Shown piece by piece: positions 11,701 through 23,700 of a stretch of DNA of 64,000 nucleotides. The notes beneath the pieces were generated by a model. It worked only from the letters and a program-made list of their open reading frames with translations. It did no database searches and was not told the DNA's origin. Within the stretch, counting starts at the first letter, position 1, and the number at the start of each line of letters is the position of its first letter. Position numbers and translations under genes: made by a program. This DNA is from Antedon mediterranea (taxonomy: Eukaryota > Echinodermata > Crinoidea > Comatulida > Antedonidae): NCBI RefSeq assembly GCF_964355755.1, contig NW_027306095.1, positions 434,001 to 498,000 of the forward strand, in the 5' to 3' direction.

Positions 11701-13793
11701 AAACGTCTCCAAATGCGATTTGAAGCAATTTTGTGCACTTTGATGTTTTTGTGTGAAAAGTTTCATCGAAATGCACAAAATGGTCTCTAAAACGTCTGCA
11801 AATGCGATTTGAAGCTATTTTGTGCACTTTGTCGTTTTTGTGTGAAAAGTTTTTTCGAAATGCACAAAATGGTCTAAAACGTCTCCAAATGCGATTTGGA
11901 GCTCTTTTGTGCACTTTGATGTTTTGTGTAAAAAGTTTGCTATTTTGTGCACTTTAATGTTTTGTGTGAAAAGTTTTATCGAAATGCTCAAAATTGTCTC
12001 AAACGGTTTCAAATGTGATTTTAAGCACTTTGATATTTTTGTGTAATCAAGTTTTTTCGAAATGCACAACATGGTCTAAAACGTCTCCAAATGCGATTTG
12101 AAGCTATTTTGTGCACTTTGATGTTTTTGTGTGAAAAGTTTATTCGAAATGCACAAAATGGTCTAAAACGTCTCTAAATGCGATTTGAAGTTATTTTGTG
12201 CACTTTGATGTTTTGTGTGAAAAGTTTTATCGAAATGCTCAAAATGGTCTAAAACGGTTTCAAATGTGATTTTAAGCACTTTGATATTTTTGTGTAATCA
12301 AGTTTCATCGAAATGCTCAAAATGGTCTAAAACGTCTCCAAATGCGATTTGAAGCTATTTTGTGCACTTTGATGTTTTTTTGTGAAAAGTTTCATCGAAA
12401 TGCACAAAATGGTCTAAAACGTCTCTAAATGCGATTTGAAGCTATTTTGTGCACTTTGATGTTTTTGTGTGAAAAGTTTCATCGAAATGCACAAAATGGT
12501 CTAAAACGTCTCTAAATGCGATTTGAAGCTATTTTGTGCACTTTGATGTTTTTTTGTGAAAAGTTTCATCGAAATGCACAAAATGGTCTAAAACGTCTCT
12601 AAATGCGATTTGAAGCTATTTTGTGCACTTTGATGTTTTTTTGTGAAAAGTTTCATCGAAATGCACAAAATTGTCTAAAACGTCTCTAAATGCGATTTGA
12701 AGCTATTTTGTGCACTTTGTCGTTTTTGTGTGAAAAGTTTTTTCGAAATGCACAAAATGGTCTAAAACGTCTCCAAATGCGATTTGAAGCAATTTTGTGC
12801 ACTTTGATGTTTTGTGTAATCCAGTTTCATCGAAATGTACAAAATTGTCTAAAACGTCTCTAAATGCGATTTGAAGCTATTTTGTGCACTTTGTCGTTTT
12901 TGTGTGAAAAGTTTTTTCGAAATGCACAAAATGGTCTAAAACGTCTCCAATTGCGATTTGAAGTTATTTTGTGCACTTTGATGTTTTGTGTGAAAAGTTT
13001 TATCGAAATGCTCAAAATGGTCTAAAACGGTTTCAAATGTGATTTTAAGCACTTTGATATTTTTGTATAATCAAGTTAAATCGAAATGCACAAAATGGTC
13101 TAAAACGTCTGCAAATGCGATTTAAAGCTATTTTGTGCACTTTAATGTTTTGTGTGAAAAGTTTTATCGAAATTCTCAAAATGGTCTAAAACGGTTTCAA
13201 ATGTGATTTTAAGCACTTTGATGTTTTTGTGTAATCAAGTTTCATCGAAAAGCACAAAATGGTTTAAAACATCTGCAAATGCGATTTGAAGCTATTTTGT
13301 GCACTTTGATGTTTTTGTGTGAAAAGTTTCATCGAAATGCACAAAATTGTCTAAAACGTTTCCAAATACGATATTAAGCTATTGTATGCACTTTGATATT
13401 TTTGAGTGAAAAGTTTCATCGAAATGCACAAAATGGTCTAAAACGTCTCTAAATGCGATTTGAAGCTATTTTGTGCACTTTGATGTTTTTGTGTGAAAAG
13501 TTTCATCGAAATGCACAAAATGGTCTAAAACGTCTCTAAATGCGATTTGAAGCTATTTTGTGCACTTTGATGTTTTTTTGTGAAAAGTTTCATCGAAATG
13601 CACAAAATGGTCTAAAACGTCTCTAAATGCGATTTGAAGCTATTTTGTGCACTTTGTCGTTTTTGTGTGAAAAGTTTCATCGAAATGCTCAAAATGGTCT
13701 AAAACGTCTCCAAATGCGATTTGAAGCAATTTTGTGCACTTTGATGTTTTTGTGTGAAAAGTTTCATCGAAATGCACAAAATGGTCTAAAACG
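8758..13793 (+). repeat. HOR block copy 2 (period 8,118 bp)
   Basis: Second copy of 640-5,675, with GAGCTC tags at 9,975 and 11,899 (a third tag, 8,499, lies just upstream). It is itself inside the larger 2,640-14,517 segment, so it has a further near-identical relative at 42,223-47,258. A substitution private to this copy is GTTTGAAAAG near 11,490, where the relatives read GTGTGAAAAG. 8,118 is not a multiple of 87 because 86-, 78- and 38-bp units are mixed in. Confidence 0.88.
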
Positions 13794-14320
13794 TCTGCAA
13801 ATGCGATTTGAAGCTATTTTGTGAACTTTGATGTTTTTTTGTGAAAAGTTTCATCGAAATGCACAAAATTATCTAAAACGTCTCTAAATGCGATTTGAAG
13901 CTATTTTGTGCACTTTGATGTTTTTTTGTGAAAAGTTTCATCGAAATGTACAAAATTGTCTAAAACGTCTCTAAATGCGATTTGAAGCTATTTTGTGCAC
14001 TTTGTCGTTTTTGTGTGAAAAGTTTCATCGAAATGCTCAAAATGGTCTAAAACGTTTCCAAATGCGATTTGAAGCAATTTTGTGCACTTTGATGTTTTTG
14101 TGTGAAAAGTTTCATCGAAATGCACAAAATGGTCTAAAACGTCTGCAAATGCGATTTGAAGCTATTTTGTGCACTTTGTCGTTTTTGTGTGAAAAGTTTT
14201 TTCGAAATGCACAAAATGGTCTAAAACGTCTCCAAATGCGATTTGAAGCAATTTTGTGCACTTTGATTTTTTGTGTAATCCAGTTTCATCGAAATGTACA
14301 AAATTGTCAAAAACGTCTCT

Positions 14321-15375
14321 AAATGCGATTTGAAGCTATTTTGTGCACTTTGTCGTTTTTGTGTGAAAAGTTTTTTCGAATTGCACAAAATGGTCTAAAA
14401 CGTCTCCAATTGCGATTTGAAGTTATTTTGTGCACTTTGATGTTTTGTGTGAAAAGTTTTATCGAAATGCTCAAAATGGTCTAAAACGGTTTCAAATGTG
14501 ATTTTAAGCACTTTGATGTTTTTGTGTAATCAAGTTTCATCGAAATGCACAAAATGGTTTAAAACGTCTGCAAATGCGATTTGAAGCTATTTTGTGCACT
14601 TTGATGTTTTTGTGTGAAAAGTTTCATCGAAATGCACAAAATTGTCTAAAACGTCTCCAAATTCGATATTAAGCTATTATATGCACTTTGATGTTTTTGA
14701 GTGAAAAGTTTTTTCGAAATGCACAAAATGTTCTAAAACGTCTCCAAATGCCATTTGGAGCTCTTTTGTGCACTTTAATTTTTTTTGTGTAAAAGTTTTC
14801 TATTTTGTGCACTTTTAATGTTTTGTGTGAAAAGTTTTATCGAAATGCTCAAAATTGTCTAAAACGGTTTCAAATGTGATTTTAAGCACTTTGATATTTT
14901 TGTGTAATCAAGTTTTTTCGAAATGCACAACATGGTCTAAAACGTCTCCAAATGCGATTTGAAGCTATTTTGTGCACTTTGATGTTTTTTTGTGAAAAGT
15001 TTCATCGAAATGCACAAAATGGTCTAAAACGTCTGCAAATGCGATTTGAAGCTATTTTATGCACTTTGATGTTTTTTTGTGAAAAGTTTCATCGAAAGGC
15101 ACAAAATTGTCTAAAACGTCTCTAAATGCGATTTGAAGCTATTTTGTGCACTTTGTCGTTTTTGTGTGAAAAGTTTCATCGAAATGCTCAAAATTGTCTA
15201 AAACGGTTTCAAATGTGATTTTAAGCACTTTGATATTTTTGTGTAATCAAGTTTTTTCGAAATGGACAACATGGTCTAAAACGTCTCCAAATGCGATTTG
15301 AAGCTATTTTGTGCACTTTGATGTTTTTGTGTGAAAAGTTTCATCGAAATGCACAAAATGGTCTAAAACGTCTCT
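14321..15375 (+). repeat. 1,055-bp tandem duplication, copy 1
   Basis: Matches 15,376-16,250 at offset 1,055 over its first ~875 bp. Both copies share a heavily altered truncated unit: AAATGTTCTAAAACG, CCAAATGCCATTTGG, CACTTTAATTTTTTTTGTG and AAAAGTTTTCTATTTTGTG, then CACTTTTAATG. Both share TTATATGCACTTTG and CTATTTTATGCAC. The copy ends with a forward HOR-like join near 15,198-15,375 that includes a rare GAAATGGACAACATGG at about 15,262. Confidence 0.88.
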
Positions 15376-16250
15376 AAATGCGATTTGAAGCTATTTTGTG
15401 CACTTTGTCGTTTTTGTGTGAAAAGTTTTTTCGAAATGCACAAAATGGTCTAAAACGTCTCCAATTGCGATTTGAAGTTATTTTGTGCACTTTGATGTTT
15501 TGTGTGAAAAGTTTTATCGAAATGCTCAAAATGGTCTAAAACGGTTTCAAATGTGATTTTAAGCACTTTGATGTTTTTGTGTAATCAAGTTTCATCGAAA
15601 TGCACAAAATGGTTTAAAACGTCTGCAAATGCGATTTGAAGCTATTTTGTGCACTTTGATGTTTTTGTGTGAAAAGTTTCATCGAAATGCACAAAATTGT
15701 CTAAAACGTCTCCAAATTCGATATTAAGCTATTATATGCACTTTGATGTTTTTGAGTGAAAAGTTTTTTCGAAATGCACAAAATGTTCTAAAACGTCTCC
15801 AAATGCCATTTGGAGCTCTTTTGTGCACTTTAATTTTTTTTGTGTAAAAGTTTTCTATTTTGTGCACTTTTAATGTTTTGTGTGAAAAGTTTTATCGAAA
15901 TGCTCAAAATTGTCTAAAACGGTTTCAAATGTGATTTTAAGCACTTTGATATTTTTGTGTAATCAAGTTTTTTCGAAATGCACAACATGGTCTAAAACGT
16001 CTCCAAATGCGATTTGAAGCTATTTTGTGCACTTTGATGTTTTTTTGTGAAAAGTTTCATCGAAATGCACAAAATGGTCTAAAACGTCTGCAAATGCGAT
16101 TTGAAGCTATTTTATGCACTTTGATGTTTTTTTGTGAAAAGTTTCATCGAAAGGCACAAAATTGTCTAAAACGTCTCTAAATGCGATTTGAAGCTATTTT
16201 GTGCACTTTGTCGTTTTTGTGTGAAAAGTTTCATCGAAATGCTCAAAATG
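15376..16250 (+). repeat. 1,055-bp tandem duplication, copy 2
   Basis: Second copy, with the altered GAGCTC unit at 15,813. It diverges near 16,250, where GGTCTAAAACGTCTCC replaces TGTCTAAAACGGTTTC. The following array to 16,930 contains GGTTGGTCTAAAACG (about 16,424), a four-base duplication in the GGTCT landmark seen nowhere else, and TTTTTTTGAAATGC at about 16,403. Confidence 0.85.
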
Positions 16251-16929
16251 GTCTAAAACGTCTCCAAATGCGATTTGAAGCAATTTTGTGCACTTTGATG
16301 TTTTTGTGTGAAAAGTTTCATCGAAATGCACAAAATGGTCTAAAACGTCTGCAAATGCGATTTGAAGCTATTTTGTGCACTTTGTCGTTTTTGTGTGAAA
16401 AGTTTTTTTGAAATGCACAAAATGGTTGGTCTAAAACGTCTCCAAATGCGATTTGAAGCAATTTTGTGCACTTTGATGTTTTGTGTAATCCAGTTTCATC
16501 GCAATGTACAAAATTGTCTAAAACGTCTCTAAATGCGATTTGAAGCTATTTTGTGCACCTTGTCGTTTTTGTGTGAAAAGTTTCATCGAAATGCACAAAA
16601 TGGTCTAAAACGTCTCCAATTGCGATTTGAAGTTATTTTGTGCACTTTGATGTTTTGTGTGAAAAGTTTTATCGAAATGCTCAAAATGGTCTAAAACGGT
16701 TTCAAATGTGATTTTAAGCACTTTGATATTTTTGTGTAATCAAGTTTCATCGAAATTCACAAAATGGTCTAAAACGTCTGCAAATGCGATTTAAAGCTAT
16801 TTTGTGCACTTTAATGTTTTGTGTGAAAAGTTTTATCGAAATTCTCAAAATGGTCTAAAACGGTTTCAAATGTGATTTTAAGCACTTTGATGTTTTTGTG
16901 TAATCAAGTTTCATCGAAATGCACTAAAT

Positions 16930-18250
16930 GGTTTAAAACGTCTGCAATTGCGATTTGAAGCTATTTTGTGCACTTTGATGTTTTTGTGTGAAAAGTTTCA
17001 TCGAAATGCCCAAAATTGTCTAAAACGTCTCCAAATACGATATTAAGCTATTGTATGCACTTTGATGTTTTTGAGTGAAAAGTTTTTTCGAAATGCACAA
17101 AATGGTCTAAAACGTCTCCAAATGCGATTTGGAGCTCTTTTGTGCACTTTGATGTTTTGTGTAAAAAGTTTGCTATTTTGTGCACTTTAATGTTTTGTGT
17201 GAAAAGTTTTATCGAAATGCTCAAAATTGTCTAAAACGGTTTCAAATGTGATTTTAAGCACTTTGATATTTTTGTGTAATCAAGTTTTTTCGAAACGCAC
17301 AACATGGTCTAAAACGTCTCTAAATGCGATTTGAAGCTATTTTGTGCACTTTGATGTTTTTTTGTGAAAAGTTTCATCGAAATGCACAAAATGGTCTAAA
17401 ACGTCTCTAAATGCGATTTGAAGCTATTTTGTGAACTTTGATGTTTTTGTGTGAAAAGTTTCATCGAAATGCTCAAAATGGTCTAAAACGTCTCCAAATG
17501 CGATTTGAAGCAATTTTGTGCAATTTGATGTTTTTGTGTGAAAAGTTTCATCGAAATGCACAAAATGGTCTAAAACGTCTGCAAATGCGATTTGAAGCTA
17601 TTTTGTGCACTTTGATGCTTTTGTGTGAAAAGTTTCATCGAAATGCACAAAATTGTCTAAAACGTCTCCAAATACGATATTAAGCTATTGTATGCACTTT
17701 GATGTTTTTGAGTGAAAAGTTTTTTCGAAATGCACAAAATGGTCTAAAACGTCTCCAAATGCGATTTGGAGCTCTTTTGTGCACTTTGATGTTTTGTGTA
17801 AAAAGTTTGCTATTTTGTGCACTTTAATGTTTTGTGTGAAAAGTTTTATCGAAATGCTCAAAATTGTCTAAAACGGTTTCAAATGTGATTTTAAGCACTT
17901 TGATATTTTTGTGTAATCAAGTTTTTTCGAAACGCACAACATGGTCTAAAACGTCTCTAAATGCGATTTGAAGCTATTTTGTGCACTTTGATGTTTTTTT
18001 GTGAAAAGTTTCATCGAAATGCACAAAATGGTCTAAAACGTCTCTAAATGCGATTTGAAGCTATTTTGTGCACTTTGTCGTTTTTGTGTGAAAAGTTTCA
18101 TCGAAATGCTCAAAATGGTCTAAAACGTCTCCAAATGCGATTTGAAGCAATTTTGTGCAATTTGATGTTTTTGTGTGAAAAGTTTCATCGAAATGCACAA
18201 AATGGTCTAAAACGTCTGCAAATGCGATTTGAAGCTATTTTGTGCACTTT
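16930..18250 (+). repeat. 637-bp tandem pair
   Basis: Two copies at period 637: GAGCTC at 17,132 and 17,769, and GTTTTTTCGAAACGCACAAC at about 17,284 and 17,921. GAAACGCACAAC is a rare variant confined to this family of blocks. Copy-specific changes are GATGCTTTTGTG (about 17,617) and GTGAACTTTGATG (about 17,432). The pair repeats at 20,740-21,860 and in part at 28,615-29,450, always with spacing 637. Confidence 0.88.
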
Positions 18251-20710
18251 GATGTTTTTTTGTGAAAAGTTTCATCGAAATGCACAAAATTGTCTAAAAC
18301 GTCTCTAAATGCGATTTGAAGCTATTTTGTGCACTTTGTCGTTTTTGTGTGAAAAGTTTCATCGAAATGCTCAAAATGGTCTAAAACGTCTCCAAATGCG
18401 ATTTGAAGCAATTTTGTGCACTTTGATGTTTTTGTGTGAAAAGTTTCATCGAAATGCACAAAATGGTCTAAAACGTCTGCAAATGCGATTTGAAGCTATT
18501 TTGTGCACTTTGTCGTTTTTGTGTGAAAAGTTTTTTCGAAATGCACAAAATGGTCTAAAACGTCTCCAATTGCGATTTGAAGTTATTTTGTGCACTTTGA
18601 TGTTTTGTGTGAAAAGTTTTATCGAAATGCTCAAAATGGTCTAAAACGGTTTCAAATGTGATTTTAAGCACTTTGATATTTTTGTGTAATCAAGTTTCAT
18701 CGAAATGCACAAAATGGTCTAAAACGTCTGCAAATGCGATTTAAAGCTATTTTGTGCACTTTAATGTTTTGTGTGAAAAGTTTTATCAAAATTCTCAAAA
18801 TGGTCTAAAACGGTTTCAAATGTGATTTTAAGCACTTTGATGTTTTTGTGTAATCAAGTTTCATCGAAATGCACTAAATGGTTTAAAACGTCTGCAAATG
18901 CGATTTGAAGCTATTTTGTGCACTTTGAAGTTTTTGTGTGAAAAGTTTCATCGAAATGCACAAAATTGTCTAAAACGTCTCCAAATACGATATTAAGCTA
19001 TTGTATGCACTTTGATGTTTTTGAGTGAAAAGTTTTTTCGAAATGCACAAAAGGGTCTAAAACGTCTCTAAATGCGATTTGGAGCTCTTTTGTGCACTTT
19101 GATGTTTTGTGTAAAAAGTTTGCTATTTTGTGCACTTTAATGTTTTGTGTGAAAAGTTTTATCGAAATGCTCAAAATTGTCTAAAACGGTTTCAAATGTG
19201 ATTTTAAGCACTTTGATATTTTTGTGTAATCAAGTTTTTTCGAAATGCACAACATGGTCTAAAACGTCTCCAAATGCGATTTGAAGCTATTTTGTGCACT
19301 TTGATGTTTTTGTGTGAAAAGTTTCATCGAAATGCACAAAATGGTCTAAAACGTCTCTAAATGCGATTTGAAGCTATTTTGTGCACTTTGATGTTTTTGT
19401 GTGAAAAGTTTCATCGAAATGCACAAAATGGTCTAAAACGTCTCTAAATGCGATTTGAAGCTATTTTGTGCACTTTGTCGTTTTTGTGTGAAAAGTTTCA
19501 TCGAAATGCTCAAAATGGTCTAAAACGTCTCCAAATGCGATTTGAAGCTATTTTGTGCACTTTGATGTTTTTTTGTGAAAAGTTTCATCGAAATGCACAA
19601 AATGGTCTAAAACGTCTCTAAATGCGATTTGAAGCTGTTTTGTGCACTTTGATGTTTTTGTGTGAAAAGTTTCATCGAAATGCACAAAATGGTCTAAAAC
19701 GTCTCTAAATGCGATTTGAAGCTATTTTGTGCACTTTGATGTTTTTTTGTGAAAAGTTTCATCGAAATGCACAAAATGGTCTAAAACGTCTCTAAATGCG
19801 ATTTGAAGCTATTTTGTGCACTTTGTCGTTTTTGTGTGAAAAGTTTCATCGAAATGCTCAAAATGGTCTAAAACGTCTCCAAATGCGATTTGAAGCAATT
19901 TTGTGCAATTTGATGTTTTTGTGTGAAAAGTTTCATCGAAATGCACAAAATGGTCTAAAACGTCTCCAAATGCGATTTGAAGCTATTTTGTGCACTTTGA
20001 TGTTTTTTTGTGAAAAGTTACATCGAAATGCACAAAATTGTCTAAAACGTCTCTAAATCCGATTTGAAGCTATTTTGTGCACTTTGTCGTTTTTGTGTGA
20101 AAAGTTTCATCGAAATGCTCAAAATGGTCTAAAACGTCTCCAAATGCGATTTGAAGCAATTTTGTGCACTTTGATGTTTTTGTGTGAAAAGTTTCATCGA
20201 AATGCACAAAATGGTCTAAAACGTCTGCAAATGCGATTTGAAGCTATTTTGTGCACTTTGTCGTTTTTGTGTGAAAGGTTTTTTCGAAATGCACAAAATG
20301 GTCTAAAACGTCTCCAATTGCGATTTGAAGTTATTTTGTGCACTTTGATGTTTTGTGTGAAAAGTTTTATCGAAATGCTCAAAATGGTCTAAAACGGTTT
20401 CAAATGTGATTTTAAGCACTTTGATATTTTTGTGTAATCAAGTTTCATCGAAATGCACAAAATGGTCTAAAACGTCTGCAAATGCGATTTAAAGCTATTT
20501 TGTGCACTTTAATGTTTTGTGTGAAAAGTTTTATCGAAATTCTCAAAATGGTCTAAAACGGTTTCAAATGTGATTTTAAGCACTTTGATTTTTTTGTGTA
20601 ATCAAGTTTCATCGAAATGCACAAAATGGTTTAAAACGTCTGCAAATGCGATTTGAAGCTATTTTGTGCACTTTGATGTTTTTGTGTGAAAAGTTTCATC
20701 GAAATGCACA
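17100..20710 (+). repeat. 3,611-bp tandem duplication, copy 1
   Basis: GAGCTC tags at 17,132, 17,769 and 19,082 repeat exactly 3,611 bp later at 20,743, 21,380 and 22,693. The block holds the 637-bp pair, then a run of canonical monomers, an 86/78 dimer series and a second run containing GAAGCTGTTTTG (about 19,632). Toward the end CGATTTGAAG is altered to ATCCGATTTG (about 20,058) and TTACATCGAAATG occurs at about 20,018. Both features recur in copy 2. Confidence 0.9.
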
Positions 20711-23700
20711 AAATTGTCTAAAACGTCTCCAAATGCGATTTTGAGCTCTTTTGTACACTTTGATGTTTTGTGTAAAAAGTTTGCTATTTTGTGCACTTTA
20801 ATGTTTTGTGTGAAAAGTTTTATCGAAATGCTCAAAATTGTCTATAACGGTTTCAAATGTGATTTTAAGCACTTTGATATTTTTGTGTAATCAAGTTTTT
20901 TCGAAACGCACAACATGGTCTAAAACGTCTCTAAATGCGATTTGAAGCTATTTTGTGCACTTTGATGTTTTTTTGTGAAAAGTTTCATCGAAATGCACAA
21001 AATGGTCTAAAACGTCTCTAAATGCGATTTGAAGCTATTTTGTGCACTTTGTCGTTTTTGTGTGAAAAGTTTCATCGAAATGCTCAAAATGGTCTAAAAC
21101 GTCTCCAAATGCGATTTGAAGCAATTTTGTGCAATTTGATGTTTTTGTGTGAAAAGTTTCATCGAAATGCACAAAATGGTCTAAAACGTCTGCAAATGCG
21201 ATTTGAAGCTATTTTGTGCACTTTGATGTTTTTGTGTGAAAAGTTTCATCGAAATGCACAAAATTGTCTAAAACGTCTCCAAATACGATATTAAGCTATT
21301 GTATGCACTTTGATGTTTTTGAGTGAAAAGTTTTTTCGAAATGCACAAAATGGTCTAAAACGTCTCCAAATGCGATTTGGAGCTCTTTTGTGCACTTTGA
21401 TGTTTTGTGTAAAAAGTTTACTATTTTGTGCACTTTAATGTTTTGTGTGAAAAGTTTTATCGAAATGCTCAAAATTGTCTAAAACGGTTTCAAATGTGAT
21501 TTTAAGCACTTTGATATTTTTGTGTAATCAAGTTTTTTCGAAACGCACAACATGGTCTAAAACGTCTCTAAATGCGATTTGAAGCTATTTTGTGCACTTT
21601 GATGTTTTTTTGTGAAAAGTTTCATCGAAATGCACAAAATGGTCTAAAACGTCTCTAAATGCGATTTGAAGCTATTTTTTGCACTTTGTCGTTTTTGTGT
21701 GAAAAGTTTCATCGAAATGCTCAAAATGGTCTAAAACGTCTCCAAATGCGATTTGAAGCAATTTTGTGCAATTTGATGTTTTTGTGTGAAAAGTTTCATC
21801 GAAATGCACAAAATGGTCTAAAACGTCTGCAAATGCGATTTGAAGCTATTTTGTGCACTTTGATGTTTTTTTGTGAAAAGTTTCATCGAAATGCACAAAA
21901 TTGTCTAAAACGTCTCTAAATGCGATTTGAAGCTATTTTGTGCACTTTGTCGTTTTTGTGTGAAAAGTTTCATCGAAATGCTCAAAATGGTCTAAAACGT
22001 CTCCAAATGCGATTTGAAGCAATTTTGTGCACTTTGATGTTTTTGTGTGAAAAGTTTCATCGAAATGCACAAAATGGTCTAAAACGTCTGCAAATGCGAT
22101 TTGAAGCTATTTTGTGCACTTTGTCGTTTTTGTGTGAAAAGTTTTTTCGAAATGCACAAAATGGTCTAAAACGTCTCCAATTGCGATTTGAAGTTATTTT
22201 GTGCACTTTGATGTTTTGTGTGAAAAGTTTTATCGAAATGCTCAAAATGGTCTAAAACGGTTTCAAATGTGATTTTAAGCACTTTGATATTTTTGTGTAA
22301 TCAAGTTTCATCGAAATGCACAAAATGGTCTAAAACGTCTGCAAATGCGATTTAAAGCTATTTTGTGCACTTTAATGTTTTGTGTGAAAAGTTTTATCAA
22401 AATTCTCAAAATGGTCTAAAACGGTTTCAAATGTGATTTTAAGCACTTTGATGTTTTTGTGTAATCAAGTTTCATCGAAATGCACTAAATGGTTTAAAAC
22501 GTCTGCAAATGCGATTTGAAGCTATTTTGTGCACTTTGATGTTTTTGTGTGAAAAGTTTCATCGAAATGCACAAAATTGTCTAAAACGTCTCCAAATACG
22601 ATATTAAGCTATTGTATGCACTTTGATGTTTTTGAGTGAAAAGTTTTTTCGAAATGCACAAAAGGGTCTAAAACGTCTCCAAATGCGATTTGGAGCTCTT
22701 TTGTGCACTTTGATGTTTTGTGTAAAAAGTTTGCTATTTTGTGCACTTTAATGTTTTGTGTGAAAAGTTTTTTTGAAATGCTCAAAATTGTCTAAAACGG
22801 TTTCAAATGTGATTTTAAGCACTTTGATATTTTTGTGTAATCAAGTTTTTTCGAAATGCACAACATGGTCTAAAACGTCTCCAAATGCGATTTGAAGCTA
22901 TTTTGTGCACTTTGATGTTTTTGTGTGAAAAGTTTCATCGAAATGCACAAAATGGTCTAAAACGTCTCTAAATGCGATTTGAAGCTATTTTGTGCACTTT
23001 GATGTTTTTGTGTGAAAAGTTTCATCGAAATGCACAAAATGGTCTAAAACGTCTCTAAATGCGATTTGAAGCTATTTTGTGCACTTTGTCGTTTTTGTGT
23101 GAAAAGTTTCATCGAAATGCTCAAAATGGTCTAAAACGTCTCCAAATGCGATTTGAAGCTATTTTGTGCACTTTGATGTTTTTTTGTGAAAAGTTTCATC
23201 GAAATGCACAAAATGGTCTAAAACGTCTCTAAATGCGATTTGAAGCTGTTTTGTGCACTTTGATGTTTTTGTGTGAAAAGTTTCATCGAAATGCACAAAA
23301 TGGTCTAAAACGTCTCTAAATGCGATTTGAAGCTATTTTGTGCACTTTGATGTTTTTTTTGTGAAAAGTTTCATCGAAATGCACAAAATGGTCTAAAACG
23401 TCTCTAAATCCGATTTGAAGCTATTTTGTGCACTTTGTCGTTTTTGTGTGAAAAGTTTCATCGAAATGCTCAAAATGGTCTAAAACGTCTCCAAATGCGA
23501 TTTGAAGCAATTTTGTGCAATTTGATGTTTTTGTGTGAAAAGTTTCATCGAAATGCACAAAATGGTCTAAAACGTCTCCAAATGCGATTTGAAGCTATTT
23601 TGTGCACTTTGATGTTTTTTTGTGAAAAGTTACATCGAAATGCACAAAATTGTCTAAAACGTCTCTAAATCCGATTTGAAGCTATTTTGTGCACTTTGTC

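Larger units (their letters stand above)
2640..14517 (+). repeat. 11.9-kb segmental duplication, copy 1
   Basis: Colinear without net insertion or deletion with 36,105-47,982 (offset 33,465 at every checkpoint: 2,745/36,210, 6,351/39,816, 7,563/41,028, 9,289/42,754, 11,639/45,104, 13,975/47,440). By eye I found about eight to ten single-base differences across 11,878 bp. Examples: GAAGCAATT at 6,360 against GAAGCTATT; GGTTTAAAACGG at about 7,368 against GGTCTAAAACGG; GTAATCAAG at about 8,269 against GTAATAGAG. The left edge is where TTTTTTCGAAATGCAC faces TTTCATCGAAATGCTC. The right edge is 14,518, GATG against GATA. Confidence 0.9.
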
